NCBI GenBank assembly: GCA_045805605.1
Contig: JBJMKX010000028.1
Span: 1 to 22,410, forward strand
Reading direction: 5' to 3'
Source of the DNA: DATBDE01 sp045805605
GTDB taxonomy: Bacteria; Actinomycetota; Thermoleophilia; Solirubrobacterales; Solirubrobacteraceae
Length of the DNA stretch: 22,410 bases
Shown here: piece after piece, positions 1 to 8,199 of the stretch
Numbering within the stretch: the stretch's first letter is position 1
How the letters are laid out: the number at the start of each line of letters is the position of its first letter
The notes under the pieces: generated by a model
What the model was told of the DNA's origin: nothing
What the model saw: the letters and a program-made list of their open reading frames with translations, nothing else
The model's database searches: none
Made by a program: the position numbers and the translations under genes

Positions 1-1301
1 AGAAAGCGCTCGATGCGGCGCGCCCGCGCCACCGTGAGCTTGTCCTCGTCGGAGAGCTCGTCGATGCCGAGGATCGCGATGATGTCCTGCAGCTCCTTGT
101 AGCGCTGCAGCACCTCCTTGACGTCGTTGGCCACGCGGAAGTGCTCATCGCCGACGATCTCGGGCTTGAGGATCGTCGACGTCGAGTCGAGCGGGTCGAC
201 CGCCGGGTAGATCCCCTTCTCCGAGATCGCCCGCGAGAGCACCGTCGTGGCGTTGAGGTGGGCGAACACCGACGCCGGCGCGGGGTCGGTGAGGTCGTCG
301 GCGGGCACGTAGATCGCCTGCACCGAGGTGACCGAGCCCTGGCGGGTCGAGGTGATCCGCTCCTGCAGCTGGCCCATCTCCGTCTCCAGCGTGGGCTGGT
401 AGCCGACCTGCGACGGCATGCGCCCGAGCAGTGCCGACACCTCGGCACCGGCCTGGACGAAGCGGAAGATGTTGTCGATGAAGAGCAGCACGTCCTGACC
501 ACCCTCCTCGCGGAAGTACTCCGCCATGGTCAGGCCGGACAGGCCGACGCGCATGCGCGCGCCCGGCGGCTCGTTCATCTGCCCGAAGACCAGCACCGTC
601 TTGTCGAGGACGCCGGACTCCTTCATCTCGAGCCACAGGTCGTTGCCCTCGCGCGAGCGCTCGCCCACGCCGCAGAACGCCGACAGGCCCTCGTGCTCCT
701 CCGCGATGTTGCGAATGAGCTCCTGGATGAGGACGGTCTTGCCCACGCCGGCGCCCCCGAACAGGCCGACCTTGCCGCCCTTGGCGTAGGGCGCGAGCAG
801 GTCGACGACCTTGATTCCGGTCTCGAGCATCTCGGTCGTGGGGGTGAGGTTCTCGACGTTGGGTGCCGGGCGGTGGATGGGCCAGCGCTCCTCGGTTTCG
901 ACGTCGCCCTCCTGGTCGATCGGCTCGCCGAGCAGGTTGAAGATGCGGCCGAGCACGCCGCGGCCGACGGGCACCGAGATCGGCGCGCCGGTGTCGACCA
1001 CCTCCAGGCCGCGCGACAGGCCGTCGGTGGTGTCCATCGCGACGGCGCGGACGCGGTCGTCGCCGAGGTGCTGCTGGACCTCGAGCACGAGCTTGTTGGT
1101 GCCCGAGCTGACGCCCTCCTGCTCCTCCTCCTGCATGATCCGCGGCCGCTCGATCTCGAGGGCGTGGTTGATCTCCGGCAGGTTGTCGGCGGTGAACGAG
1201 GCCTCGATCACGACGCCCTGGATCTCCTCGATGTGCCCGACGTTGCGCTTGCCGTCGCCGGACTGCTGCTCGGTTCGCTCCTCGGTGGTGCTGGCTTCCA
1301 T
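1..1301 (-). CDS. atpD: F1Fo ATP synthase subunit beta (3' end outside window)
   Basis: Catalytic beta subunit of the F1 sector, which makes ATP on the cytoplasmic side of the membrane. About 433 residues are visible and the C-terminal few tens are lost at the window edge. Seen directly: the Walker A loop GGAGVGKT, the segment GVGERSREGNDL, the DNIFRF Walker B region, and the downstream stretch ending in ARRIERFL, which in the family lies close to the C-terminus. The ATG at 1301 is chosen because a strong Shine-Dalgarno, AAGGAGAA (1304-1311), sits just upstream and overlaps the atpG stop codon, so the two are probably translationally coupled. It is the most distal gene of the operon in view; atpC would be expected next, beyond position 1. 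Identity is essentially certain. Confidence 0.97.
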   Translation of the reverse strand, partial: MEASTTEERTEQQSGDGKRNVGHIEEIQGVVIEASFTADNLPEINHALEIERPRIMQEEEQEGVSSGTNKLVLEVQQHLGDDRVRAVAMDTTDGLSRGLEVVDTGAPISVPVGRGVLGRIFNLLGEPIDQEGDVETEERWPIHRPAPNVENLTPTTEMLETGIKVVDLLAPYAKGGKVGLFGGAGVGKTVLIQELIRNIAEEHEGLSAFCGVGERSREGNDLWLEMKESGVLDKTVLVFGQMNEPPGARMRVGLSGLTMAEYFREEGGQDVLLFIDNIFRFVQAGAEVSALLGRMPSQVGYQPTLETEMGQLQERITSTRQGSVTSVQAIYVPADDLTDPAPASVFAHLNATTVLSRAISEKGIYPAVDPLDSTSTILKPEIVGDEHFRVANDVKEVLQRYKELQDIIAILGIDELSDEDKLTVARARRIERF

Positions 1302-1309
1302 GGTTCTCC

Positions 1310-2214
1310 TTAGCTGAGGGCCTCTGCGCCGGCGACCACTTCCATGATCTCCTGTGTGATCTCGGCCTGGCGGGCACGGTTCATTTCAAGCGTCAAATCG
1401 TCGATGAGCTCGCCGGCGTTCTCTGAGGCGTTGCGCATCGCGGTCATGCGGGCGCCGTGCTCCGATGCCGTGGACTCGAGCAGGGCGCGGAAGACGGAGA
1501 TCTCGACGTAGTCGGGCACTAGGCGCGTGAGGATCTCCTCGGGGTCGGGCTCGTACTCGACGAGCGCGTGGTGCCCCGATGGTTCCCGCTCGCCGTCCTC
1601 CTGCTCGGACTCGTCCTCGCCGAGGATCGACGCCTCCTGCAGCGGCAGCAGGGTCTCGCGCCGGACTTCCTGGGAGAGCGGCGAGATGTAGCCGTTGTAG
1701 AAGATCTCGACGCGGTCGACCTTCTCGTCGACGTAGGCGGACATGAGGTCGGAGGCGATGTTGCGGGCGTCGGCGAACGACGGCCGGTCGGTGAAGCCGG
1801 TGTAGGCGCCGGCGACGTCCTGCCCGCGGAAGGTGAGCGACGAGACGCCGCGCCGCCCCGACGCGTACCAGACGACGGTCTGCCCGTGCTCGTGGTGCTC
1901 GGACGCCGCGCGGGTGCCGGCGCGCAGGATCTGCGAGTTGAAGGCGCCGGCAAGGCCGCGGTCCCCGGTGACCAGCAGGACGCCGACGTTGCGCTGCTGC
2001 TCGCGCTCGGCCAGGACCGGGATGTTCGGGACGTTCTCGGCCGCCTCCGCCGCCTGCCGGGTCATCCGCCGGATCGCATCCGCGTACGGACGCAGGTGCT
2101 GGATGCGCTGCTCCGCCCGCCGCAGGCGCGCGGCGGCGACCATCTCCATCGCGCGCGTGATCTTCTGGATGTTCTTGACCGAGTCGATCCGCTGCTTGAC
2201 GTCCCGCTGGGAGC

Positions 2215-2218
<4 letters not shown>
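1310..2218 (-). CDS. atpG: F1Fo ATP synthase subunit gamma
   Basis: Central rotor stalk of F1, 302 residues. The N-terminal helix (IQKITRAMEMVAAARLRRAE, residues 17-36) and the C-terminal helix (SEHGARMTAMRNASENAGEL, residues 252-271, followed by RQAEIT) form the coiled coil that turns inside the alpha/beta hexamer; both match the family signature. The central domain contains VTGDRGLAGAFN (residues 83-94). An acidic insertion around residues 200-215 (EDESEQEDGE) lengthens the protein relative to the E. coli subunit, as is common in actinobacteria. The start is GTG at 2216-2218, overlapping the atpA stop by 4 nt (GTGA), which implies translational coupling. Its own stop lies inside the atpD ribosome-binding site. 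Confidence 0.97.
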
Positions 2219-3831
<1,613 letters not shown>

Positions 3832-3842
3832 ATAAGTCCTTA

Positions 3843-3860
3843 GGCATCAGGCATCAGGCC
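3843..3860 (-). repeat. 7-bp tandem repeat (TGATGCC) at the atpH stop
   Basis: On the coding strand, two copies of TGATGCC run head to tail after GGCC. The TGA of the first unit is the atpH stop codon, so the array starts exactly at the end of the gene. It lies in the 22-nt gap between atpH and atpA and is followed directly by the atpA ribosome-binding site. A longer array with the same unit and the same placement follows glyA. Confidence 0.75.
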
Positions 3861-4384
3861 CTTGCCAGTTGGCGTCTCACTTGTTCGAGTCGGTTTCTGA
3901 TCGAGGCGTCGAGAATTGAGTTGCCAACTCGGAGGACGATGCCGCCGAGGATCTCGGGGTTGACCTCGGTGGACAGCTCGATCCGGCGGTCGGTCTGCTC
4001 GGCGATGCGGCTGGAGATCTGCTCCACGGTCTCGTCGTCGAGCTCGATTGCGCTCGTCACCTGGACCGGGAGAAGGCGGTTCTCCTCCTGCCAGCGCTCC
4101 TCGAACTGGCGGCGGATCCGGAACAGGGCCGGCATGCGGTGCTTCTCGACCAGCAGGTCGAGGAAGTTGGCGAACGCCGGGTCGGCGCCGTCGAGCACCT
4201 TGTGCAGCCCCTCCTTCTTCTCCACCGTCGAGAAGTAGGGCGAGAACAGGAACACCTGCAGGTCGCGGTTGTCGTTGAGCGCGTCGGTGAACTCTCCGAG
4301 CTGGTCCCGGATGGCATCGAGCTTGTCCTGCTCCTTGGCCACCTCGAACAGCGACCGCGAGTAGACCTGGGCAATCTCCTCCAT
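3854..4384 (-). CDS. atpH: F1Fo ATP synthase subunit delta
   Basis: Peripheral stalk protein (delta/OSCP) joining the top of F1 to subunit b, 176 residues. The N-terminal helical domain begins EEIAQVYSRSLFEVAKEQ, and the C-terminal signature VNPEILGGIVLRVGNSILDA (141-160), followed by SIRNRLEQVRRQL, is the family hallmark. The frame stays open upstream, but MEEIAQ at 4384 is the normal family start and the upstream residues do not look like OSCP. No Shine-Dalgarno is visible before this ATG. Instead, the 3' arm of a long hairpin ends at the base just before it. This is the only atp gene separated from its upstream neighbour (atpF) by a sizeable gap, 163 nt. Confidence 0.95.
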   Translation of the reverse strand: MEEIAQVYSRSLFEVAKEQDKLDAIRDQLGEFTDALNDNRDLQVFLFSPYFSTVEKKEGLHKVLDGADPAFANFLDLLVEKHRMPALFRIRRQFEERWQEENRLLPVQVTSAIELDDETVEQISSRIAEQTDRRIELSTEVNPEILGGIVLRVGNSILDASIRNRLEQVRRQLARA

Positions 4385-4550
4385 TAGTGGTGCCGCCGGC
4401 AAGCCCGTTGTGCGACTGGCGAGACCCGGGGGCCGCCTGGCAAGGACGCAGAATCGAAGGAATACCCTGCGTATTCCGAGATTCGAGGACGCAGCCAGGC
4501 GGTCATCCGGGGCCGCCAGGCGTGCCATGGGTTTGCCGGAGGTGCCACTA
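4385..4550 (-). repeat. Long nested hairpin between atpF and atpH, copy 1 of a structured repeat
   Basis: This element fills the whole atpF-atpH gap. The outer arms, 4385-4406 and 4529-4550, pair over 22 positions with one mismatch and three G-T/U wobbles. Inside, CCGCCTGGC (4433-4441) pairs perfectly with 4494-4502. Then comes a symmetric internal loop, AAGGACGCA (4442-4450) facing GAGGACGCA (4485-4493). The inner stem is GAATC/GATTC (4451-4455/4480-4484) and GGAATAC/GTATTCC (4459-4465/4471-4477) around a 5-nt loop. The TAG of atpF is the end of one arm and the atpH ATG abuts the other. A second copy with different stems but the same loop lies at 20957-21049. The pairing is seen in the sequence; function is unknown (structured RNA, translational control or mobile hairpin). 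Confidence 0.8.
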
Positions 4551-5105
4551 GTTCTGCCGGTCCTCGGCGCTCAGCGTGGTGAAGTCGAGCTCTGAGAGGG
4601 CCTCCTCGACGAGCCGGCGCTGGTCGCCATCGTCCAAGGACTTGCGCGTCACCTTCTCGGTCGCCATGACCGTGAGGTCGGCGACCTCCTTGCGGATCTC
4701 CTGGATCGCGCGCTGGGTCTCCACCTCGATGTCGCGGCGCGCGGCCTCGAGCAGCTCCTCCCGCTTGTGCCTGCCCTCCGCGACGCTGTCGCGCTCGAGA
4801 ACCTCGGCGGCCTTGCGCGCCCGCTCGACGATGTCGTCGGCCTGCTGGCGCGCCTCCTTGAGCCGCTCGCGGTATTCGCCGAGCAGCTCGTCGGCCTCGC
4901 GCCGGGTGCGCTCGGCCGCGTCGATCGACTCGTCGATGGTCTTCTGCCGGCGCTCGAGCGCTTCCTGGATGCGCGGGAATGCGAGCTTGCGCAGCAGCAG
5001 ATAGGTGATGAAGAACGCGGCGAGCGTCCAGATCATCAACCCCACGCTCGGGGAGACGAGGAAGTTGCCGCCGCTTTCGGCGGCCGTGATGAGCGCTCCC
5101 GCCAT
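4548..5105 (-). CDS. atpF: F1Fo ATP synthase subunit b
   Basis: Membrane-anchored peripheral stalk subunit, 185 residues. There is one N-terminal membrane segment (about residues 19-39, VGLMIWTLAAFFITYLLLRK), then a long charged helix rich in Glu, Arg and Ala from about residue 45 to the end, as expected for the dimeric coiled coil that reaches delta. The frame is open further upstream, but the start MAGALITAAE at 5105 overlaps the atpE stop by one base (TGATG), the classic coupling junction, and gives the usual family length. The stop codon at 4548-4550 forms the tip of the outer arm of the downstream hairpin. Confidence 0.95.
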   Translation of the reverse strand: MAGALITAAESGGNFLVSPSVGLMIWTLAAFFITYLLLRKLAFPRIQEALERRQKTIDESIDAAERTRREADELLGEYRERLKEARQQADDIVERARKAAEVLERDSVAEGRHKREELLEAARRDIEVETQRAIQEIRKEVADLTVMATEKVTRKSLDDGDQRRLVEEALSELDFTTLSAEDRQN

Positions 5106-5377
5106 CAGGACAGGAAGAACGCGATCAGGCCGAAGATGAACGCGTAGAAGACGATCGCCTCGGTCAGCGCGAAGCCGAGCCACTGGATCGAGGTGATCTC
5201 GTCGCGCATCTCCGGCTGCCGGGTCACCGACTCGATGACCTTGCCGAAGATGTAACCGACGCCCACGCCGGGACCGATGGTGCCCAGTCCGGCGCCCACG
5301 CCGAGCGCGATGGCCTTGAGGCCCTTGCTCGGATCGGCCGCCTGGGCGAAGAGTCCGACGAGGTCTGTGAGTTCCAC
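5105..5377 (-). CDS. atpE: F1Fo ATP synthase subunit c
   Basis: Proteolipid of the rotor ring, 90 residues forming two membrane helices around a polar loop (RQPEM, residues 53-57). The first helix has the glycine-rich packing motif GVGAGLGTIGPGVGVG (26-41). The second carries the ion-binding carboxylate E73 in GFALTEAIVFYAF. The residue after the glutamate is Ala rather than Ser/Thr, which favours proton over sodium coupling. GTG start at 5375-5377 with an excellent Shine-Dalgarno (GGAAGGAG, 5384-5391), the strongest in the operon; this fits the high copy number of c. Confidence 0.97.
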   Translation of the reverse strand: MELTDLVGLFAQAADPSKGLKAIALGVGAGLGTIGPGVGVGYIFGKVIESVTRQPEMRDEITSIQWLGFALTEAIVFYAFIFGLIAFFLS

Positions 5378-5396
5378 AGGAATCTCCTTCCGGTCG

Positions 5397-6314
5397 CTAG
5401 TGGTGCGCCTCCACGGCGCCCCCGAGGTAGATGGCGGTAAGCGTGGCGAAGATGAAGGCCTGAAGCGTCGCGATCAGGACGACCTCGAAGGCGTAGAACG
5501 CGATCGCGGCCGGCAGGGTGATGACGCCGAGGGCCGCGACGCCGAGCAGGACGGCCAGGCCGCCGGCCATGAACAGGATGAGCAGGTGGCCGGCGAGGAT
5601 GTTGGCGAACAGTCGGACCGACAGGCTGATGATCCGCACGAAGTGGGAGATGACCTCGATGGCGAAGATCGGGACCGCGGCCGCCCCGGTCACCCCGGCG
5701 GGGATCCAGCTCTTGAAGTACGGAACGAACCCCTGGGCGCGGACGCCCTCCACGTGGTAGGAGATCCACACGACCAGGGTCAGGACGAGCGTGACCGAGA
5801 TGTTCGCCGTCGCGGCGTAGATCGCGAACGCCGGAATGGAGACGCCGCCGATGTTGAGGTCCTCATTGCCGGTCGGCAGCGGGATGTACCCCAGCAGGTT
5901 CGAGAACCAGATGAACATGAACAGCGTGCCCACGAACGTGAACCACTTGACCGCCATTCGGTGGTCCATGTTCCCCTCGGTGATGTTGTTGCGCATGAGG
6001 CCGTAGGCGGCCTCCATCGCCGTCTGCACCTTGCTCGGGCGGCGCTGCATGCGGCGCGCGATCCAGGTGACGGCCCAGACGGTCAGCCCGGCGCCGAGGA
6101 AGAGGTAGAGCACCGCACGGTTGATCGAGAGGTCGAGCCCACCGATCTTGATCGAGATCCACGGGTCGAGCTTGAACTCGTCCTGGGGCTTGAACTCGTC
6201 GTTGCGTCCGGCGCTGCCGGCGGCCGCGAACAGGACGATCGCGATCAACAGGTAGATGCCGCCTCCGAGCAGCAGCTTTTGCTTGGTCGACAGGCGCCGC
6301 AACCAGGCTGTCAT
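5397..6314 (-). CDS. atpB: F1Fo ATP synthase subunit a
   Basis: Proton half-channel subunit of Fo, 305 residues with an N-terminal segment (about residues 12-32) and at least five further hydrophobic helices. The stator arginine is R234 in IISLSVRLFANILAGH (228-243), followed by the conserved C-terminal helix LQAFIFATLTAIYLG. WFSNLLGYIPLPTG (136-149) is also a family motif. The frame extends upstream, but the ATG at 6314 is chosen because it overlaps the preceding gene's stop by 4 nt (ATGA) and begins a typical N-terminus, MTAWLRRLSTKQK. Identity is certain. Confidence 0.96.
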   Translation of the reverse strand: MTAWLRRLSTKQKLLLGGGIYLLIAIVLFAAAGSAGRNDEFKPQDEFKLDPWISIKIGGLDLSINRAVLYLFLGAGLTVWAVTWIARRMQRRPSKVQTAMEAAYGLMRNNITEGNMDHRMAVKWFTFVGTLFMFIWFSNLLGYIPLPTGNEDLNIGGVSIPAFAIYAATANISVTLVLTLVVWISYHVEGVRAQGFVPYFKSWIPAGVTGAAAVPIFAIEVISHFVRIISLSVRLFANILAGHLLILFMAGGLAVLLGVAALGVITLPAAIAFYAFEVVLIATLQAFIFATLTAIYLGGAVEAHH

Positions 6315-6829
6315 CGGCGTTCGAACGGCCGCAGGACCATGTTGACCGTGAAGTAGAGCGTGAACAAGGCGATGACCAGGACCGCGGCGGAGAGCCCCGC
6401 TTTCCGCTCCACTAGCCCAGAGCCGAAGATGGTAAGCGCAATCAGCCATCCGCGTCCGATCATGGAGGCGGTCAGCAGTCCGGCCACCGTGCGCGGGTCC
6501 TTGGAGGCGGCCGCGCGCTTGTTGAGGAGGTCGCGGATGATGCGCTGGGCGATCCAGGCGACCGCGGCCGCGCCCCACCCGAGCAGCGGCAGTCCGGCCG
6601 CGAGGAAGATGGGGAGCGCGAGGGCGAGCAGGCCAAGGTCGGCGAAGCGCAGCCAGGAGAGCGGTCCGGTTGCCTCGGACACCTCGGGCGCCGGTGGCGC
6701 CGGTCGCGTGGAGCTCTTGCCCTTCGCCGCGTCCAGGAAGCGCTTCCCGCCCTCCCGGCCGGGATCCACCCCGTCCGGGGGTCGCTTGGCGCCCTCCGGG
6801 GACTGCTCAGAGGTCACGGAAGCGGGCAT
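6311..6829 (-). CDS. Small membrane protein in the AtpI position of the atp operon
   Basis: 172 residues, first gene of the operon and coupled to atpB by a 4-nt overlap. Residues 1-55 are hydrophilic, Pro/Lys/Ser-rich and probably disordered. They are followed by about four hydrophobic segments (near 64-80, 82-97, 114-136 and 143-165) separated by a basic stretch with RDLLNKRAAASKDPR. Position and topology match the AtpI / ATP synthase protein I group, thought to help assemble the c-ring, but sequence resemblance is not strong enough to use the symbol. ATG at 6829 with a weak AGGA 5-8 nt upstream. It could alternatively be a lineage-specific membrane protein carried with the operon. Confidence 0.75.
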   Translation of the reverse strand: MPASVTSEQSPEGAKRPPDGVDPGREGGKRFLDAAKGKSSTRPAPPAPEVSEATGPLSWLRFADLGLLALALPIFLAAGLPLLGWGAAAVAWIAQRIIRDLLNKRAAASKDPRTVAGLLTASMIGRGWLIALTIFGSGLVERKAGLSAAVLVIALFTLYFTVNMVLRPFERR

Positions 6830-6961
6830 GGACGTTCCTGGGCGGTCGCTCGGTCATGGGTGGGTCGGTCGCTGTCGATCATGCGTGCTCTGTGGACGCG
6901 ATGGCCGCGGGGCTGGCGGCAGCAGGCGTCTGATGGGCCCGACGGGCCCCAGCCGGCCGAG
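6830..6961 (-). other. Probable 5' leader of the atp operon, with a GC hairpin
   Basis: About 130 nt between the candidate promoter and the first gene. It contains a compact hairpin, GGGCCC-GAC-GGGCCC at 6935-6949. A 16-codon frame starting with ATG at 6857 overlaps the first gene out of frame but has no ribosome-binding site. No known riboswitch or attenuator was recognised. Confidence 0.35.
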
Positions 6962-6968
6962 CACCAGC

Positions 6969-6998
6969 ATCCTACGCATTTCCTGGACTTTGTAACAA
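6969..6998 (-). promoter_or_regulatory. Candidate promoter of the atp operon
   Basis: On the minus strand, TTGTTA (6993-6998) and TAGGAT (6969-6974) are separated by 18 bp, a good housekeeping-sigma pair for a GC-rich actinobacterium and the only AT-rich patch in the area. Transcription would start near 6962, leaving a leader of about 130 nt. The -35 overlaps a 10-bp direct repeat (plus strand CTTTGTAACA at 6988-6997 and CTTTGTGACA at 6999-7008) with an 11-bp period, which could be an operator on one DNA face. Prediction from sequence only. Confidence 0.5.
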
Positions 6999-7008
6999 CT
7001 TTGTGACA

Positions 7009-7281
7009 GGGGGCGCGAGAATGGGCTCCGCTCCGCGTTCACTTCCGAGCGCCGCGGCGCGCTGGGCGGACCTGGGCCGAGTTAGGTCTGACATAGCGAC
7101 CCAAGGCGGCCCACGTCGCTTTGCGGCGACGGACCGGGGCGACCAGGCGGCACGTGGGCTGCATCCCGTCTCATGGTGCGGCCAAATGCGGCCCACGTCC
7201 ACTGCGGGCAGTTTGGCCAACCCTCTTTCATCGCCGCGGTTCGCGCGAGATGCGCTCCCAGCGGTCGGCACTGAACGCGGC
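7009..7281. other. Gene-free stretch between the atp operon and the stress-protein gene; several hairpins and repeats
   Basis: No credible gene in about 270 bp. It holds GCGGCCCACGTC at 7106-7117 and again at 7188-7199, with a near-inverted copy at 7151-7162. The first copy runs into a small hairpin, GTCGC-TTTGCG-GCGAC (7115-7130). A second stem pairs 7180-7189 with 7208-7218 (one bulge) and lies about 65 nt past the end of the stress-protein gene. It could terminate that transcript, although no T-run follows. Confidence 0.45.
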
Positions 7282-7689
7282 TCAGCCCCGCGTGACCTCG
7301 AGGTGCGCAACCGGCACGCCGAAGCGGCGCTCGGCCTCGTCGACGAAGCCGTCCTCGAGGTAGTCGCGCTCGCCCTCGGGGTGGGTGACGACCACGACGC
7401 GGTCGGCCGGGAAGGTCTGCAGCGCGTCCTCCAGCGCCTGCAGCGGGTCGCTCTCGCCGGTGTCACCCGCCGCGTCGAGGCCCGCCTCGTCCAGCCGCTC
7501 GACCGTCTCGTCGGCGGTCTCGCGCGCATGCTCGATCGCCTCGTCGGCATCGGACGTCCAGAAGCGCAGCGGCGAGTCGGTCAGCGCCGGCGAGACCACC
7601 ATCACCTCGGCATCCTCGGCGTCGTCGCCGACCGCCTCGCGGACCACGTCGGCCGACACGGGCTCGGCGGTGAGGAGCAAGAGCTTCAT
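7282..7689 (-). CDS. Universal-stress-like (HUP fold) small protein
   Basis: 135 residues with the alternating beta/alpha pattern of a universal stress protein domain. A first strand, KLLLLTAEPVS, is followed by EVMVVSPAL, a helix-rich middle (SDADEAIEHARETADETVER), then ESDPLQALEDAL, the strand DRVVVVTHPEGER and a closing FGVPVAHLEV. The pattern resembles the uncharacterised actinobacterial USP-like proteins with a DPLQA..DAL motif. The classic ATP-binding G-2x-G-9x-G(S/T) loop is not obvious, so nucleotide binding is uncertain. ATG at 7689 is chosen because the protein from there starts directly with the first beta strand; the frame continues upstream but encodes low-quality sequence. It follows the cupin gene after a 194-nt gap containing a palindrome. 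Confidence 0.75.
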   Translation of the reverse strand: MKLLLLTAEPVSADVVREAVGDDAEDAEVMVVSPALTDSPLRFWTSDADEAIEHARETADETVERLDEAGLDAAGDTGESDPLQALEDALQTFPADRVVVVTHPEGERDYLEDGFVDEAERRFGVPVAHLEVTRG

Positions 7690-7883
7690 CGTGGCCGCGG
7701 CTACCCGTGGCGAGTCGGCTTGACACGGCGAGTACGCGGCCCACGCGCGCCGCTTTGACGGCGGCGACGAAGGAGGGTGGGGTCCGATGCGGGCGTGCCT
7801 GACCTTGAAGGTCAAGTTCGACGCGGCCCAGACGCAGCCCGTGCCCTGAGCTGAGCGTGGGCGGCCGTCGAGCCAGCGCTGAG
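7690..7883 (-). promoter_or_regulatory. 194-nt spacer with a perfect 15-bp palindrome and a repeat shared with the other side of the gene
   Basis: Between the cupin stop and the stress-protein start. TGACCTT-G-AAGGTCA (7800-7814) is a perfect dyad around one base and could be a repressor/activator operator. On the minus strand it begins as TTGACCTT, so a -35-like element overlaps it, but no convincing -10 follows. GCGGCCCACG at 7736-7745 followed by a GCCGC-TTTGAC-GCGGC hairpin resembles the element at 7106-7130 on the other side of the gene. Confidence 0.4.
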
Positions 7884-8198
7884 CTAGCGGCCCTCGCCCG
7901 GCCACGGGGCGAGCAAAAGCAGCAAGCGCGCGTCGGTGGTCGCCCGCACCTCGCGCCGCTCGTGCGGGTCGAAGACCGCGAGCAGGCCCGGCGTGCCCGC
8001 GATCGACCCGCCGCCGGGGTCATGGATCTCGATCTCCCCATCGACGAGGAACAGCCAAGCGCGCTCGTGCACCTCGTGCTCCTGCAGCCGCTCGTTCGCG
8101 GGCAGGTTGATGGCGATCGCGCGGCCCTCGCCGTCGGACTGCAGCACCTCCGGGCGGTGCACCTCGATCGGCATCTCCCGCAGGTTCCAATGCTCCAT
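7884..8198 (-). CDS. Single-domain cupin protein
   Basis: 104 residues forming one small beta-barrel. The first cupin motif is visible as ERLQEHEVHERAWLFLVDGE (residues 36-55) and the second around GTPGLLAVFDPHERREV (68-84). Candidate metal ligands are H41, H44 and E45, with H79 in the second motif; the spacing is not fully canonical, so metal content is uncertain. Starts one base after the stop of the MBL/rhodanese gene (TGA-C-ATG), with GGAGG overlapping that stop as ribosome-binding site, so it is almost certainly co-translated with it. A role in the same sulfur or thiol metabolism is inference from context; no substrate can be assigned. Confidence 0.8.
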   Translation of the reverse strand: MEHWNLREMPIEVHRPEVLQSDGEGRAIAINLPANERLQEHEVHERAWLFLVDGEIEIHDPGGGSIAGTPGLLAVFDPHERREVRATTDARLLLLLAPWPGEGR

Positions 8199-8199
8199 G

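Noticed and set aside
141..1313. Long plus-strand open frame opposite atpD (also 2326-3804 and 5277-6356 opposite other atp genes)
   Set aside because: Arg/Asp/Val-rich translation without any domain, antisense to unmistakable atp genes; caused by high-GC codon bias.
3843..3860. CRISPR-like interpretation of the short tandem repeats
   Set aside because: 7-bp units without spacers; not a CRISPR array, and no cas genes are present.
6807..6857. 16-codon upstream frame (ATG at 6857) overlapping the start of the first atp gene
   Set aside because: No ribosome-binding site and no regulatory peptide features; short frames are expected by chance in GC-rich leaders.
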